From the NCBI GenBank assembly GCA_023101885.1, contig JALPQD010000027.1:620001-684000 (forward strand): 64,000 nt of DNA, given 5' to 3'. Of this stretch, positions 35,137 through 48,390 are shown in pieces. Every line of letters starts with the position of its first letter. Position 1 is the first letter of the stretch. Position numbers and translations under genes: made by a program. This DNA comes from Typhlomys cinereus (taxonomy: Eukaryota; Chordata; Mammalia; Rodentia; Platacanthomyidae). The notes beneath the pieces are model-generated. The model searched no databases and was not told the origin of the DNA. It saw only the letters and a list, made by a program, of their open reading frames with translations.

Positions 35137-38100
35137 TATGCCATAGTGACATGGTGCACGTGAGGAGGTCAGAGGACAACTCTTTGGATTCAGCTCTTGC
35201 TTTCCACCATGTGGTTTCCGGGCCCCGAACTCTGACCACCATGCTTGGCAGCAAACGCCTTTACACGCTGAGCTATCCCACTGGCCTGGGGTTTGTGTCT
35301 TTACCTGTGCGAACCACAGCCCCTTAGCGGATTTAAGACCTCCCCAGGGTCCTGTGGTTACAGGGGGTGGTCCTTCAGAGGGCAGCCCCTCCAGAGGACG
35401 TGAGACCTGGGTAACAAATGTCAGTTTGGGAACAAGCTTACAGTACCAGCCAGGACCTTGTTCTGGGGCTCATGCTGCTCACCCCCTGGTTTCTCATCTT
35501 CCCTCTCCTTCCAGTTCCACCCCTACCAGCCACACACAAGGGCTGCTTGAAGTCGGGGTACCTTGGGTTCTGGGCGGGTGGAATGGGAACCTCGGGACGC
35601 TCCAAAACAAACGTATCTTCTGAGAGGCCAGTGGGAAGAGGGGTGCCTGTGTGCGGCGAATGCATCAGTAGAGTAAGGACTGGGGATGCAGTGCCGACTA
35701 AGACTGGGCACAGGAAGAGTAAGATAGGGAAGGCCCCGACTCCCCAAATCTAAAGTTTTGTTCTGATTGCAAACTCTCTCTACTGATCTCAGACACCGCT
35801 CACCAGCAGCGAGGAGTCCTTGGATTTCAATGTGAGCCTGGAGCAGGTATGATTTGGGGAGGGTGGTGATAAGTGGGGGAGAGGGAGTACAAGCTGAGGG
35901 GTTTAGAACCTACCCAGCCACTCCCTCTCTCCCTCCCAGGCTTCCACAGAGCGCGTGCTCCGGGCAGGGAAGCATCTGCAACGCCATCTCCTGGCCATCT
36001 GCCCAACCCTCATCCGTGACCGAAAGTACCACCTCCGGCTCTACCGGTGAGTGGAGGGTCCTGCGTGCCCCTCCTTGACCCACTGATTTCTCTCCTTTCA
36101 AACCCATTTCTGGGTTTTGGGTTCAGCCCTGAGGGGAAGAGCTGAATCTGAGTTTCAGAGGCGCCTTTCTGATAGAGTTGCTTCCTCGCTTCAATTCTCC
36201 AACCTTTCTTTCCCCACAGACAGTGCTGCTCTGGCCGGGAGCTGGTAGATGGGATCTTGGCCTTGGGACTTGGGGTCCACTCACGGAGCCAGGCTGTGGG
36301 TATCTGCCAAGTGTTGCTGGATGAAGGTGCCCTCTGCCATGGTGAGAGTGGAGCCTCAATGGGGAGCCAGTGTTGGATGGGGGGAACAGATAGACCTGGG
36401 GGTGGGGACCCATGGGGGTTCTGGAGGGGTTTGGCATCGTGGCGGGGACCTTTTGTCTGACCTCAATTTCCTCTTTCCTGTCATTCCCGGGCTTTGACTC
36501 CCTCAGTGAAACACGACTGGACCTTCCAGGACCGGGATGCCCAATTCTATCGGTTCCCTGGGCCAGAGTTGGAGCCCACGGGAGCTCATGAGGTAGAGGA
36601 GGAGCTGGTGGAAGCGATGGCCTTGCTTTCCCAGAGGGGCCCTGACGCCCTGCTTACCGTGGCGCTCCGGAAGCCGTGAGTTGAGACTCCCTCACCCGAG
36701 TCCCACTTGGTGTTTGGTTCAGATTTCATAGACGCTCTGCTTGACTGCAGGGGAAGGAGCCAGGCAGGGCCAGAAACCTAAATTCTCCCAAACTCTCTCG
36801 CATTCTACCCTGGACTATGTGATCTCAATCCCCGTTCCCCACACTGTTTCTTCCTATGTCTCATGAGGGTGTCGATCAGAGGGTGTGAGGACCCTTATCA
36901 CTGACAGAGGGTGGGCTTTGGATACTGAGACAGATTGAGGTTCATATTCCAGCCCTACCAGCTGCTCTTGCTGGGTGACCTTGGGCCTTTCATCGCCAGC
37001 TTCCTCTTCTGTCAAGCGAGGATAATGGCTCACTTAATAGCTCGCTTGCGTCACAGGGTTGTCGTGAGGGTGGAATGCAACAGTGCATGAAGGGTGCTTA
37101 GCTCAGTGCCCGGCACTTGGGCTCACACCGCAAAAGTTAGCCCGTTATAGATAACAATCAATCGATCGGTCGATCGGTAGTGGTGTGCTGCCATCTGGTC
37201 CCACGCCTAGGCAGATGGTTGGCTGGTTTTTCCTGCCCCAACCCTGGTTTGGCTCCGAGCCACCGTTCTCAGTGCTCCCTCGGCTCCTGTGCCCACAGCC
37301 CAGGTCAGCGCACCGATGAGGAGCTGGATCTCATCTTTGAGGAGTTGCTGCACATCAAGGCTGTGGCCCACCTCTCCAACTCGGTCAGTCCACCCACCAT
37401 GCTGGGACCTTCCCCACTTCCTCTCGGGCCCTTCCAGGGACTCTGATTTCTTACTCTCATGCACTCAGGCTGAATATCTTTCCCTTTCTCTCAGTCATGT
37501 CTTCATCTAGCTTTCTCTGTCACAACCCAGTGACAGCGGCCGGACCACAGGTCTGAGTGCTCGAGTCTTTGAATCTCTAACCCCCACCCAGACTAGCCCT
37601 CTTCACTGGGTTTTGCTGCCACTGACCGACCTACCTCTCCCTAACCCTAGGTCAAGCGTGAGTTAGCTGCCGTTCTGCTCTTTGAGCCACACAGCAAAGC
37701 AGGAACCGTGTGTAAGTCTGACTGGCCGTAGGGGCAGAGACTATGGGGGAGTGGTGGGTGACAGGGAGGGCTGTGTCTGAGCTGTGACTCTGTCAGTGTT
37801 CAGCCAGGGGGACAAAGGCACCTCGTGGTACATCATCTGGAAGGGCTCTGTCAACGTGGTGACCCATGGTAAGGTGAGTCTCCCCGCTCCAGGCCATCCC
37901 AGTTCCTTAGGGTGTCACTTCCCCTTGCTTCGTGTCCTCGTGGGCAGTGCCCTCTGCTGGTTTCAAGGCTGCCGATCCTACACCTCTCCTTGGGTCTATC
38001 CCAGTAAAGCCTGGGGGTGGCTTGGGCTGTGACGGAGTCCCGGCCCCACAGGGCCTGGTGACCACACTGCATGAAGGAGATGACTTTGGACAGCTGGCAC

Positions 38101-41100
38101 TGGTGAACGATGCACCCCGGGCGGCCACCATCATCCTGCGAGAAGATAACTGTCACTTCCTGCGTGTGGACAAGCAGGACTTCAACCGCATCATTAAGGT
38201 GCCACAGGGAAAGGGCAGGGGATGTGAGTCCAGAGAAGTGGTGTGGGGCAGAGTCAACTTTAGAGAGAATCTGTAAGGAGAGGAGAGCCGGGCTGTGGCT
38301 GGGACTGAATGCCCTCGGCTTGATGTGGGAGACCAGGGACAGTGTGGGTGCAGAATGGGGGAGCTGGTCTATGGCAGGGATTGGGGGAGAGTTCAGACTG
38401 GGGAGTATAAGAAAGGTTGAGGAAAAAGTGGAGGATCTTTGGGAACCACGTGGGCTCAGGGTCTAGAAGGGAGGAGGCAGCAGAGAGTCCTGTGTGTCAG
38501 GCGCTGGTATTGCTTCTTCAGGACGTGGAAGCAAAGACCATGAGACTGGAAGAACATGGCAAAGTGGTGTTGGTGCTGGAGAGAACCTCTCAGAGCACTG
38601 GTCCTTCCCGTTCCCCCACGCCAGGCAGGAACCGGTAATGCACCCACTGTATCCTTCTCCATATTGCTCCAGACTTCTCCACCGCTGTTCCACTTTCCAA
38701 CTTTTGCTGTTTTCCCATGTCATCTTCCCTTCCTTCTGTGAGGAGAGGCACTGAAGGATTTGGATAAACCCTCTGAATTGGCACCCCCTGCCCACCATGG
38801 GACAGGGCTGGCAAATCAGGCAGAGTGATAATGATTGATTATTGATGTCTGTCTGAGCATCTGTCTCTGTTGGGGAGGAATGTGCTATAGGCAGGTGGTT
38901 TCTTCTAGGTATATGGTGATGTCTGGCACCCCAGAGAAGATCCTAGAACTTCTGTTGGAGGCTATGCGGCCAGATTCCAGTGCTCATGACCCAACAGGTA
39001 AGGACAGGAGACACGCTGCCTATTCTTTGAGTCACTGGCAGGTCCTTGCAGTTGGGGAGAGGCCGAACACCCCACACCTCACCTCCGAGGTGCTGAATTG
39101 AATCCGTCCATACAGGCAGCTGGCAGGAAGTGCTTTTGGCTTGGGTGGGGCTAGGCATTGCTTACTCGCCTGTGGTGGACTTAGGGAAGGGTGCTCCAGA
39201 CGGGCATAGAGCTGTGTTTAGCAGACTGGGCTCCTGAAGTCCTTTTCTGTCTTCCACCCTGCTCCACAGAGACATTCCTCAGTGACTTCCTCCTGACCCA
39301 CAGCGTCTTCATGCCCAGCGCCCAGCTCTGCACAGCTCTTCTGCACCAATATCCTTCCAGGCTCAGGATGATGTGGGTGGAGGATGGGCTGACGTGTGGC
39401 GGTGAGGGAGGGCAGCTCTGTCAAAGTGGCTGCAATGAGCCCTCCCTGGTGCCACCCTCAGGCCAGGCCCAGCCGGGCCACGTTCCTCCTCTGTTCACGC
39501 GTGGCAGGCAGCCTCAGTTGCATGCTGTGATTCCCTTGACCAACGCCCACCTTCCACGTGGAGCCGGCGGAACCCGCAGGCGGCAGCGAGCAAGAGCACA
39601 GCAGCTACATCTGCAACAAGAGGCAGCAGATCCTGCGACTGGTCAGCCGATGGGTGGCTCTGTATGGCCCCATTCTTCACTCGGACCCTGTGGCCACCAG
39701 TTTCCTCAAGGTACCTAGCAGTGAGACGGGGCTGGAAGAGAGGCAGGAACAGCCATTCCAGGGACTGACTGTCAGCTCTTCACAGAAACTCTCAGATCTG
39801 GTGAGCAGGGATTCCCGACTCAGCAACCTGCTGAGGGAGCCGTGGCCAGAGAGGCGCCGGCACCACAGGTGACCAATGTCCTCTGTCTCATTCGTGTGGT
39901 GGTGCCGTGAGGGCCCAGTAACCTAGGCTGGTCCAGCCGGGGCTTTAGAAGTCCAGGCAGCTCCCCTTGTGTCAATCAGGCGTTCCCGCCGAGCCCTTGC
40001 TTTGTTCCCACGCGTAGTGCAATCATTCATGTGCTCATTCTGTGTGCGGAATGCACCTGTGTGCTCACTTCCTCCATTTACTGCAGTTATTACTGATGCT
40101 TCGCCATGCCAGTTTCCTGCCTGTACCCCACCGACATCCTGTGGTGGGGGTAACAGGGGTTTGGGGACGAGAGCTCATCTCCTGTAGCCTGGACCTGTGT
40201 CTCTGTGTAGCTCCTGCCCTCCCACCTCTGGCCTCCAGGAATAAAAAAGCCAGTCCTTATGGCAAACCCATCTCACGCTGCTCTGTATGCTCCTTACCAC
40301 GTCTCTCTTAGCTAGTGGGGGAGGGTGAGAGGGGACCCCCGGAAGTCTCTTTGCCTACAGGGATGCCCAGCAGCCGTCTTACCTCCCCTCTGCTTTGCTC
40401 TACAGGTTGGAGAATGGCTGTGGGAACGCATCTCCTCAGATCAAGGTCCCTGCCCCGTCCGTCTGTCTTCTCTCTGTGGGAAGGATGTCCGGCCAGACAT
40501 GCCCTCGGCCTGTGACGTGTGCTTCCGTAGAGAGGGCCCTGTAGAGGGCCAGCTGAGCTAAAGCGGCTCCCTCGCCCCCACTCTAAGGGCCTGTTAGGCA
40601 TGCCTGCAGTTAGAGATGGGGCGATGAGGCATGATATTTAGGTTCTCCCTTGAGACCCAGGCATTCCTGGTGGCTGAGGCTCCTCCTGGGGATCCAGGAG
40701 GCCAGAACATTCCTGGCTGGCTCTGGGAAAATAGGGAGACGTGATGGCAGCTGGAATTGTTTGAGGAGTGGCGAGAGAGAAAGGACAGGGGAGAAGATAG
40801 GTTGGGTTGGTGGTAGGAAGTAACACATTGGACTGGGGAGATGGCTCAGAGATTAAAGCCTCTGCCTTGCAAGTCAAGGACTTGAGTTCAGATTCTAGAT
40901 CCCACATAAAAATGCCAGATAGATATGGCAGTGGCCGTACTTCCAGCTCTGTAAGGTGGAGTGAAGAAAACCCCAGAGCAATGTGATAAAGAGGTAGAGC
41001 AATCCAGGGTGATTCCTGATGTCACCCTTGGGCCTGTATAGGCACATGCACTCAAGTACCCACCCACACTCTCACACACACACAAAAGTATATACCTTGA

Positions 41101-44100
41101 CCTGCCAATACTATCGACTAGCTGGAAGCTTCCACCCACTTCTCTGTTACAGGTAAAGCTGACCTCACCACAGGGCTTTGTATTCGTCCCTCTGTTGCAG
41201 TTCGCCTGCATGTTGCTGATAAAATCACCATCAAACGGTTTAAGGGAACAAAGGATTTATTCTCTCCTACAATTCCTGGTTACAGTTGTTTGTCCAGCTT
41301 GACAGGAGAGCACATACCAGCACCAGGATCAAAGGAACTGACTACACCATCTCCACATAACAGCTGAGAGAGGGAAGATCCTTATTTGCCAGATCAGCAT
41401 GTCTGACCAAATATACACAAGGATGCCAACTCTCTCAAAGAGTTCCCACCATTTTATTCACCTGCCTGGGGACCAGTCCCACCCACTACGGGTCAGGCCT
41501 TTCCCATCCACTAGACAATCTCCTGCAGGTTCACTATAGGCTTAACTGAATTACCAATTCTCTACAAATGTACCCAGAGCTCAAACCCCATCTGTCAAAT
41601 TGACACCTGTGTGTAACTGTGACACCCTCTCTATGGACCTTTTAAACTTTCTAGATCTTTCCTGTTCTGAACTCAGCCTGGCACGCTGCTGACACTCGGG
41701 AACCAATGTCAGTTGCCCCCAGCTTGCTAGGTACTTAGGCGAATGTAGCACAACAGGCACCCTGGCCTGTGGGCTCACAGCCTGTGAGGGCTGGAGCTGC
41801 CAGACGGTCTCATGATGATGTGTGAAAACACAGCTAGTCTCTGAAAGCCAGCGGGGTTGGGGGGAGTGGGGGAGCGCTGACTCTGCATCGGGGTTTAGGG
41901 AAGTGTCCCAGGAACAGAGAATCCCAGCGCAGCTCTAGAGGTGGAAGAGCAGAGGGACGGGGTGGGGAGAGGTTAGCAAGATGGCGAGGGGCCTCCCTGT
42001 GGCCTCAATTTGAACTACTGAAGGGTTTCATCTGAGGGCTGAAAAGGTTTGCGTTTTGCATAGCTGATGCCTTCAGTTCTGGACTGAGTGCTCTGTTCGC
42101 ATCAGAGGGGTTCTGTTCAGATCATCTGAGCCGGAGGTGGGTACCGGGTCATTGCAATAGGTAGGAGTGAGGCCCTGGGCAGGAATAGCCCTGGAGGTCC
42201 ACTTCAGAGAACCACAGAAGATGGCGACACATCGTAGGAGGTAGGGAGGAGCCTGGCTCAAGAAAGCGAGAGAAAGAAAGGTCTGGAAGGCAGGATGAGG
42301 GACCAATGGGTGAGAGAAGCTTGAGCCCAGGGGTGGGCATGACTTTGAAGCCAGAGCCTGGCACTAGTGGTGGGTGTGCAGGTGGCACACGAGGCTGTGG
42401 GGAGTCTGAGAAAGACATCGTAGGAAAAGCTGGGGAGCAAGGGACGGGTCCACTGAGAAGCAAAAAGTAAGTCAGTGCCCGAGTTGGGTGTTGGGTGGGC
42501 AGAAGACCCTGTGTGAGAACAGTCCACCAGGGCGGTTCCCTGGCACCTCGGGCCCACGGGGCAGTCCACACAGCGCTGTTGAAGGATAAGTGTGTAGAGA
42601 GGTGCAGCAGGCTGGGATCGCCAGCACTCCCCGTAGCCGCTGGGTGGCTGTGGACCTACGACTTAGTCTCTCTGAGCCTCGCTCTGAGCCCATGAAATGA
42701 GAATAAAAGCGCTACCTTTCTCCAAGAGCCACCATGAATGTTGAGAGGCTTAGAACAAAGCCTGGTTTGTAGAAAACGGTGACTGAAGGAGGGAAAGGGG
42801 GAGAAACTGAGCGTAGCAGCTAAGCTGCTTGCACCAGACGAGCTCTGGGCCTGTTCCTGGTGGCACAGCATAGTTTGGCCCACCTCAGGCCTATGTCTCC
42901 CCGGTGCCTTAGCTTGTGCCTTAGCTGAGCCCATGTGGCACGCAGAGCTTTCGATGGCGTGGTGCTGTGTCCCTGCTGGTGAGGACGAAGGTCTCCCTTG
43001 TATTATCCCAACAGGTTGAGCCTGGGGTAGACCCCTGGGCTCTGGAGTCTTACCTTCTCTTCTTTCCCAGGCCAGAAATGTACCTGTGTGGCTCCCCAGC
43101 CAGGAGGAGCCCCTCCCCAGCGGCTCTGGTGCTATCCGAGTTGGGGACAAAGGCAGGTGACCAAGCCAGATACCAGCTGACTGTGACACTCTCTGTCTTC
43201 GCTTCGTTTGGCTGTCGTCTCCCTGGGCAAAGGGGCGGGGGAGTGGTTCTCCTCAGAGTCTCTGCTACAGCCCACCACCAGGCACCTTCCCTGGGCTCAA
43301 GGCTTCCCACCAGATTGACCATTCTTCTCTCTTTACCCCATTCCCAGCTTCTTGGAGTTCCTGGCGGGGTGGGGAGACCAATCACCCTCCTTTTCACAGC
43401 TCAATCTTTCCTCCTCTTCAGTCCCCTATGATATCTGCCGGCCGGACCACACGGTACTGACGCTGCGGCTGCCGGTGACGGTCACCGTGAGAGAGGTGCT
43501 GGCGGCACTGGCTCGGGAGGACCACCACACCAAGGGGCGGGTACTGGTCAAGGTCAACTCCGCAGGTGGTGAGTTGTGTTTCTGGGTTGACTCCCTGAAT
43601 CGGGATGAGCGCCCTCTCCGTCTGTGCTCGAACCTCTGAATTCAGACCTCAGACTGTCAGGATCATGCCCTGCATTTGAGGAGGGATAGTTACGTCTCCT
43701 CTAGCTGCTTCCCCCTGGGTCTCAGAGCCGGATCCGGCCTGTTGGCTCACTGGCAGTGGCTGGGGCAGGTGTTTGAGATCATCGCTGTCAGAGGTCTTGT
43801 TTCCTAGAGGAGTTTTAGGATTAGATCTTAGAAGAGTGTTGACTGGCGTTCTTATCTGCTCACTTAGGCCCATCACACTCCCCTAGGGGGTAATTTCATA
43901 CCATTTCCAGCCAGGGCTGCAGGAGCTTAAGGGGATTAAAGCAGGTCCCCGAGGCTCTGCAGTCGGCAAGCCTGTGGTTGGCCTTTGAGTTTTTGATAGC
44001 CCTCGAGTGTGTAGACATTTTTGAGGGTCAGCTCTGGGCAGCTATGTGCTCTGTATTGTCAGTGCCCTAGAGGCTGTGACAAGTCCGCTGCGTGGTAAAA

Positions 44101-47100
44101 ACCATAGCTTGGTTGTCCCAGTGCTATGCTGGCATCTCATACCAACGGCTCTCTATCTGTGTGATGTGGGCAAGTTACTTAACCTATCTGCGTCCCCGTT
44201 TCCTTGCCTGTCAATGAGCACAGTCACATGCTATCTACCAGCAGGGAGTACTGTGGCTGTAGGCCACAGATAACACTCCTCAGGCCCGCAACCCGGAGAA
44301 GGAGGGTAGAAGTGGGGGGAGAAGCACGCGTCTAGACTATCACATCAGGATTGTCAGGACCTGTTTTTGGAGAATCAGATGCATCTCAGGTCTGTCAGCG
44401 GGAGCCCGGTTGTCAGGAATTGGGGGAAGCTAGAGAATCCTGGCAAGGATGGAGCCAAGAAAAACCCTGTCCCTGGAGAAAGTGAGCAGAGACCCCATCT
44501 CTCCTGTGAGGTGTGCTCTGAGAAGCACTGCCCTCTGGTGGTTACCTGGTGAGTTACAGTTGTCCAAAGTCCATCTTTATTGAAAGTCATACTCTGTGCT
44601 GGCTGTTTTGTAAATTTTAAAAATATTTAATTTATTTTTTTGAGAGAGAGACAGAGAAAGGAGGGAGAGAGTATGTGCCAGGAGTGGAGATCAGAGGAAA
44701 ACTTTTGGGACTTACTCTTTCCTCCCATCAGATGGCTCCAAGAATCAATTTAGGTCTTCAGGCTTGCACGCAGCACCTTTATCCACTGAACCATCTTGTC
44801 CACCCCGGGGCATCTCTTTATATTGATTTTCAGACCACTGATTAATACCCATGGCAGCTGTCAATGTTTTATTACAACCCCCTAAATGCATATTTCTTTA
44901 TAACATACATAAAACACTTCACCAATATTATGTGATTCTAACGTTGTATATACAAAGTAGAAATCCAAAACAAAGGAGAATAGTACATGAAATAGAAAAG
45001 CTGGTGATTTCTTTTGAGCACATGGATAGTCATTTTTTTTTAAAATTTATTTTGGGGGAGGATGAGAGAAAGACACAGAGAGAGAGACATACTTGCCATA
45101 GCATACTCAGTTTCTCTCCTACCGTGTAAGCTCTGGAGATTAGATTTGTGCACAGGTACCTTACCTGCCAAGCCATCTTATGGGCCCCATGTGGATAGTG
45201 CCTTGTTTTGAAGGTCGCTGACCTAGGGACTGGAAACTGAAACAAGACTGAAAACACAGCAGGGTCCACATACACAGAGTTGACACAAGTCAACACTAAC
45301 GCTTAGATAAGACACCTCTTGCTTTTTATTTGCGTCCCATACTTGCAGTCACTCTTACATAAATCGACTCACCTGGGAAATAGGGTGAATCCATTTGTCT
45401 ATCATTTGACAAAGGAGGAAACCGAAGTTCCGGGAAAGCTGAAACCTCACCCTAGGTCTGTCTTGGGTACTCCCCTGGGTGGTGCGGAGGTGTGGGCATG
45501 TGCACCTGTACATGTAGAGCCCGCCTGTCGCCCAGCCGCTGCTCATGCCAGGGAAGAAGGGCCACCCCAAATAGACAGGGCTTCCTGGGAAGGCCTCCAC
45601 CTGGCCTCCACTGGTCCCTGCCTCCCTCCTGGCCCACACTCAGCACAGTCTCTGCTCTCCCTGCAGATGCCATCGGCCTGCAGCCGGATGCCCGCGGCGT
45701 TGCCACATCCCTGGGGCTCAATGAGCGGCTCTTTGTTGTCGACCCACAGAAAGTGCACGAGCTGGTAGGAGCAGGCAGGTTGTCAGTGCGTGGGAAAGAG
45801 CCCTGGGCAGTAGGCTGGGCTTCGGGGCACAGGGAGAAGAGGGACGTGTCAGGGAAAAGAGGAAGGAGCTGGTCAGAGCTGACGTGGAGATCCCAAGAAG
45901 AGTCACCCTAGCTGGGAACTTCCAGAGCACAGGGGCCCTTCCAGGAGAGGTCTCCACATGGGGGACAACCAAAGAAATGACACTGTGTGAACCCCCCCAC
46001 CTCTTTCCCAGTTCTCACAGCCCCATGAGACCCCCCACACATACATACGTACGTACACTTTGCAGTATCCTTGTCTGTCACCTCTTTGGTCGCAGGCAGA
46101 ATCTTTGCCCTAAGCCCTCTCTCACTACCCAGTCCCTGCCCCTGAGCACTCTTCTCCCACAGACCCCCCACCCTGAGCAGCTGGGGCCCACTCTGGGCTC
46201 TGCTGAGATGTTGGATTTAGTGAGCGCCAAGGACCTGGCAGGTCAGCTGACGGACCATGACTGGAACCTCTTCAACAGCATCCACCAGGTGCGACAGGTG
46301 TGTGTGGGGGAGCAGGAGAGACCCTGGGCCTGGCACACTGACCTGTCCTATGCCCTGTCCAGGTGGAGCTGATCCACTACGTGCTGGGACCCCAGCACCT
46401 ACGGGACGTCACCACTGCCAACCTGGAGCGCTTCATGCGCCGTTTCAACGAGCTGCAGTACTGGGTGGCCACAGAACTCTGCCTCTGTCCTGTGCCCGGC
46501 CCGCGGGCCCAGCTGCTTCGGAAGTTCATCAAGCTGGCTGCCCAGTGAGTGCCTGTTGGGACCGTGGGGGGTGTGGTGCCCTTTCTCAAGCCCCTTCCCT
46601 GGCCTCTGTGTTGTCCAATCTACCCTCCCCTTTGCTCCTGGATCTCTGAGTCCTCCCTTGACCCCACAGAGGTGTACTGGCCTGCCTGGGCCCCCCCCAC
46701 TCCCCCAGCCTACCCTGGCCTTTCCCCTGAGGGTGTCTTCTGCTCACAGCCTCAAGGAGCAGAAGAATCTCAACTCTTTCTTTGCCATCATGTTTGGCCT
46801 CAGCAATTCAGCCATCAGCCGCTTGGCCCACACTTGGGAGGTAGGTATCCCAGCATGACCCAGTGCCGTGCGGGACAGGCCTCTGCCCTCCTGGGGGGTG
46901 GGTAGCTAAGGTGGGGTTTTCATCCCAGCCTTAGTCCCTCACCTGCCGCTCCTTCACAGCGGCTGCCCCACAAGGTCCGGAAACTGTACTCAGCCCTGGA
47001 GAGGCTGCTGGTAAGTGCGGAGCGCGTCGTGTCTTCCCTCCCTGAGCCTGGGCCTGTCTCATGAGTTCCCTGCTAAGGAGAGGCTGCGGCTCTCACGAGT

Positions 47101-48334
47101 TCCCTGCTAAGGAGAGGCTGCGACTCTCATGAGTTCCCTGCTAAGGAGAGGCTGCGGCCCTGGGGAGGGGTGCCTGACCGCTCCTTGGTATCGCGGGGTA
47201 TTGAGCGGTGGCAATGTCTGCGGCTGGTTGTCACGCACAGGGACCCCTCAGAGTGGCTTCTTCCCTCCCAGGACCCTTCATGGAACCATCGAGTATATCG
47301 ACTGGCGCTCACCAAGCTGTCCCCTCCTGTCATTCCCTTCATGCCACTGCTTCTTAAAGGTAGGACCCTCCATCATCTGCCTTCACCCTCGGGTTCATCC
47401 TCCCCCAACATATTTCAAGCTCTGACACCCAGAGAGTCAGGAGTACAGATCTGCATTAGGGGTTTTCAGGCCGGAAGAGGGGTCAAGAGAATAAAGTGAC
47501 AGGACTATACCGGAGGCTGTGATCCGAGACCCAAGAGACGCCAGCGTCTCCGTGCCTGGAGGAAGCTAGCGGCTGAGGGCAGCGTAGGTGGGACAGACCC
47601 AGGCTTCCTGCTTTGCCCCTTTACCTTTCTGGACTGTGAAGGAAAGTGGGATCACGTGACCAAACTCATCCCTTTGCAGACATGACCTTCATCCACGAAG
47701 GAAACCACACACTAGTAGAGAACCTTATCAACTTTGAGAAGATGGTAAGCTCAAGGAAAGTGGGCTCCCGCCACTGGTGTGGGTTGGCGATATGGCAGGG
47801 GTGGATGGGTGGCTGGAACTCGCTGTAAGGAAGCAGGATGTAGCGGTACGTGCCAGCACTCGGAGGCTGGGGCAGGATGCTGAGTTCAAGTCCAGTCTGG
47901 CCTACATAGCAAGAGCTCATCTCAAAAAGTTGAGGAGATGGCTCAGGGGTTACAGCCTTTGCCTTGCAAGCAAAAGGACCTGAGTTCAGATCTCAAGATC
48001 CCACATAAAAATACTGGGCGGAAATAGCAGGCCCATTCTGGCCCTGGAGGACAGAGTCTAGGAATCCCAAGAACAAAGTAATAAGAAGATAGAGCAATCC
48101 AGGATGATTCCTAATGTCACTTTCGAGCCTCCGTAGGCACACACTCAAGTGCTCTCTTGTACACATGCCTACAAAACATGCAAAGGAAAAAAGTTACAGC
48201 TATGAAGTATTCTTGTTGAACAGTCTTCCTCTTTTTTTTCTGGAGGGTCTGCTCTCTCTCGGGGCTATTGGACCAATAGCCTGAACATCTTACCATTTAA
48301 GGAGAGCCTCTTCTTTTTTTTTTTTTTATTCAAT

Positions 48335-48390
<56 letters not shown>

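Larger units (their letters stand above)
30272..35792 (+). other. RAPGEF3: RAPGEF3 first long intron
   Basis: About 5.5 kb with a (TG)n(GA)n array at 30592-30641, MIR fragments near 32220-32370 and 32760-33180 (the second split by a SINE), an ID/B1 composite at 33795-33970 and a SINE with (TG)n at 35100-35290. The remainder is unique sequence with no recognised exon. Confidence 0.65.

Noticed and set aside
40325..40561. Open frame continuing past the 40406-40445 RAPGEF3 exon
   Set aside because: It is in another frame; the RAPGEF3 frame needs a splice at 40445 to continue into the 43071 exon.
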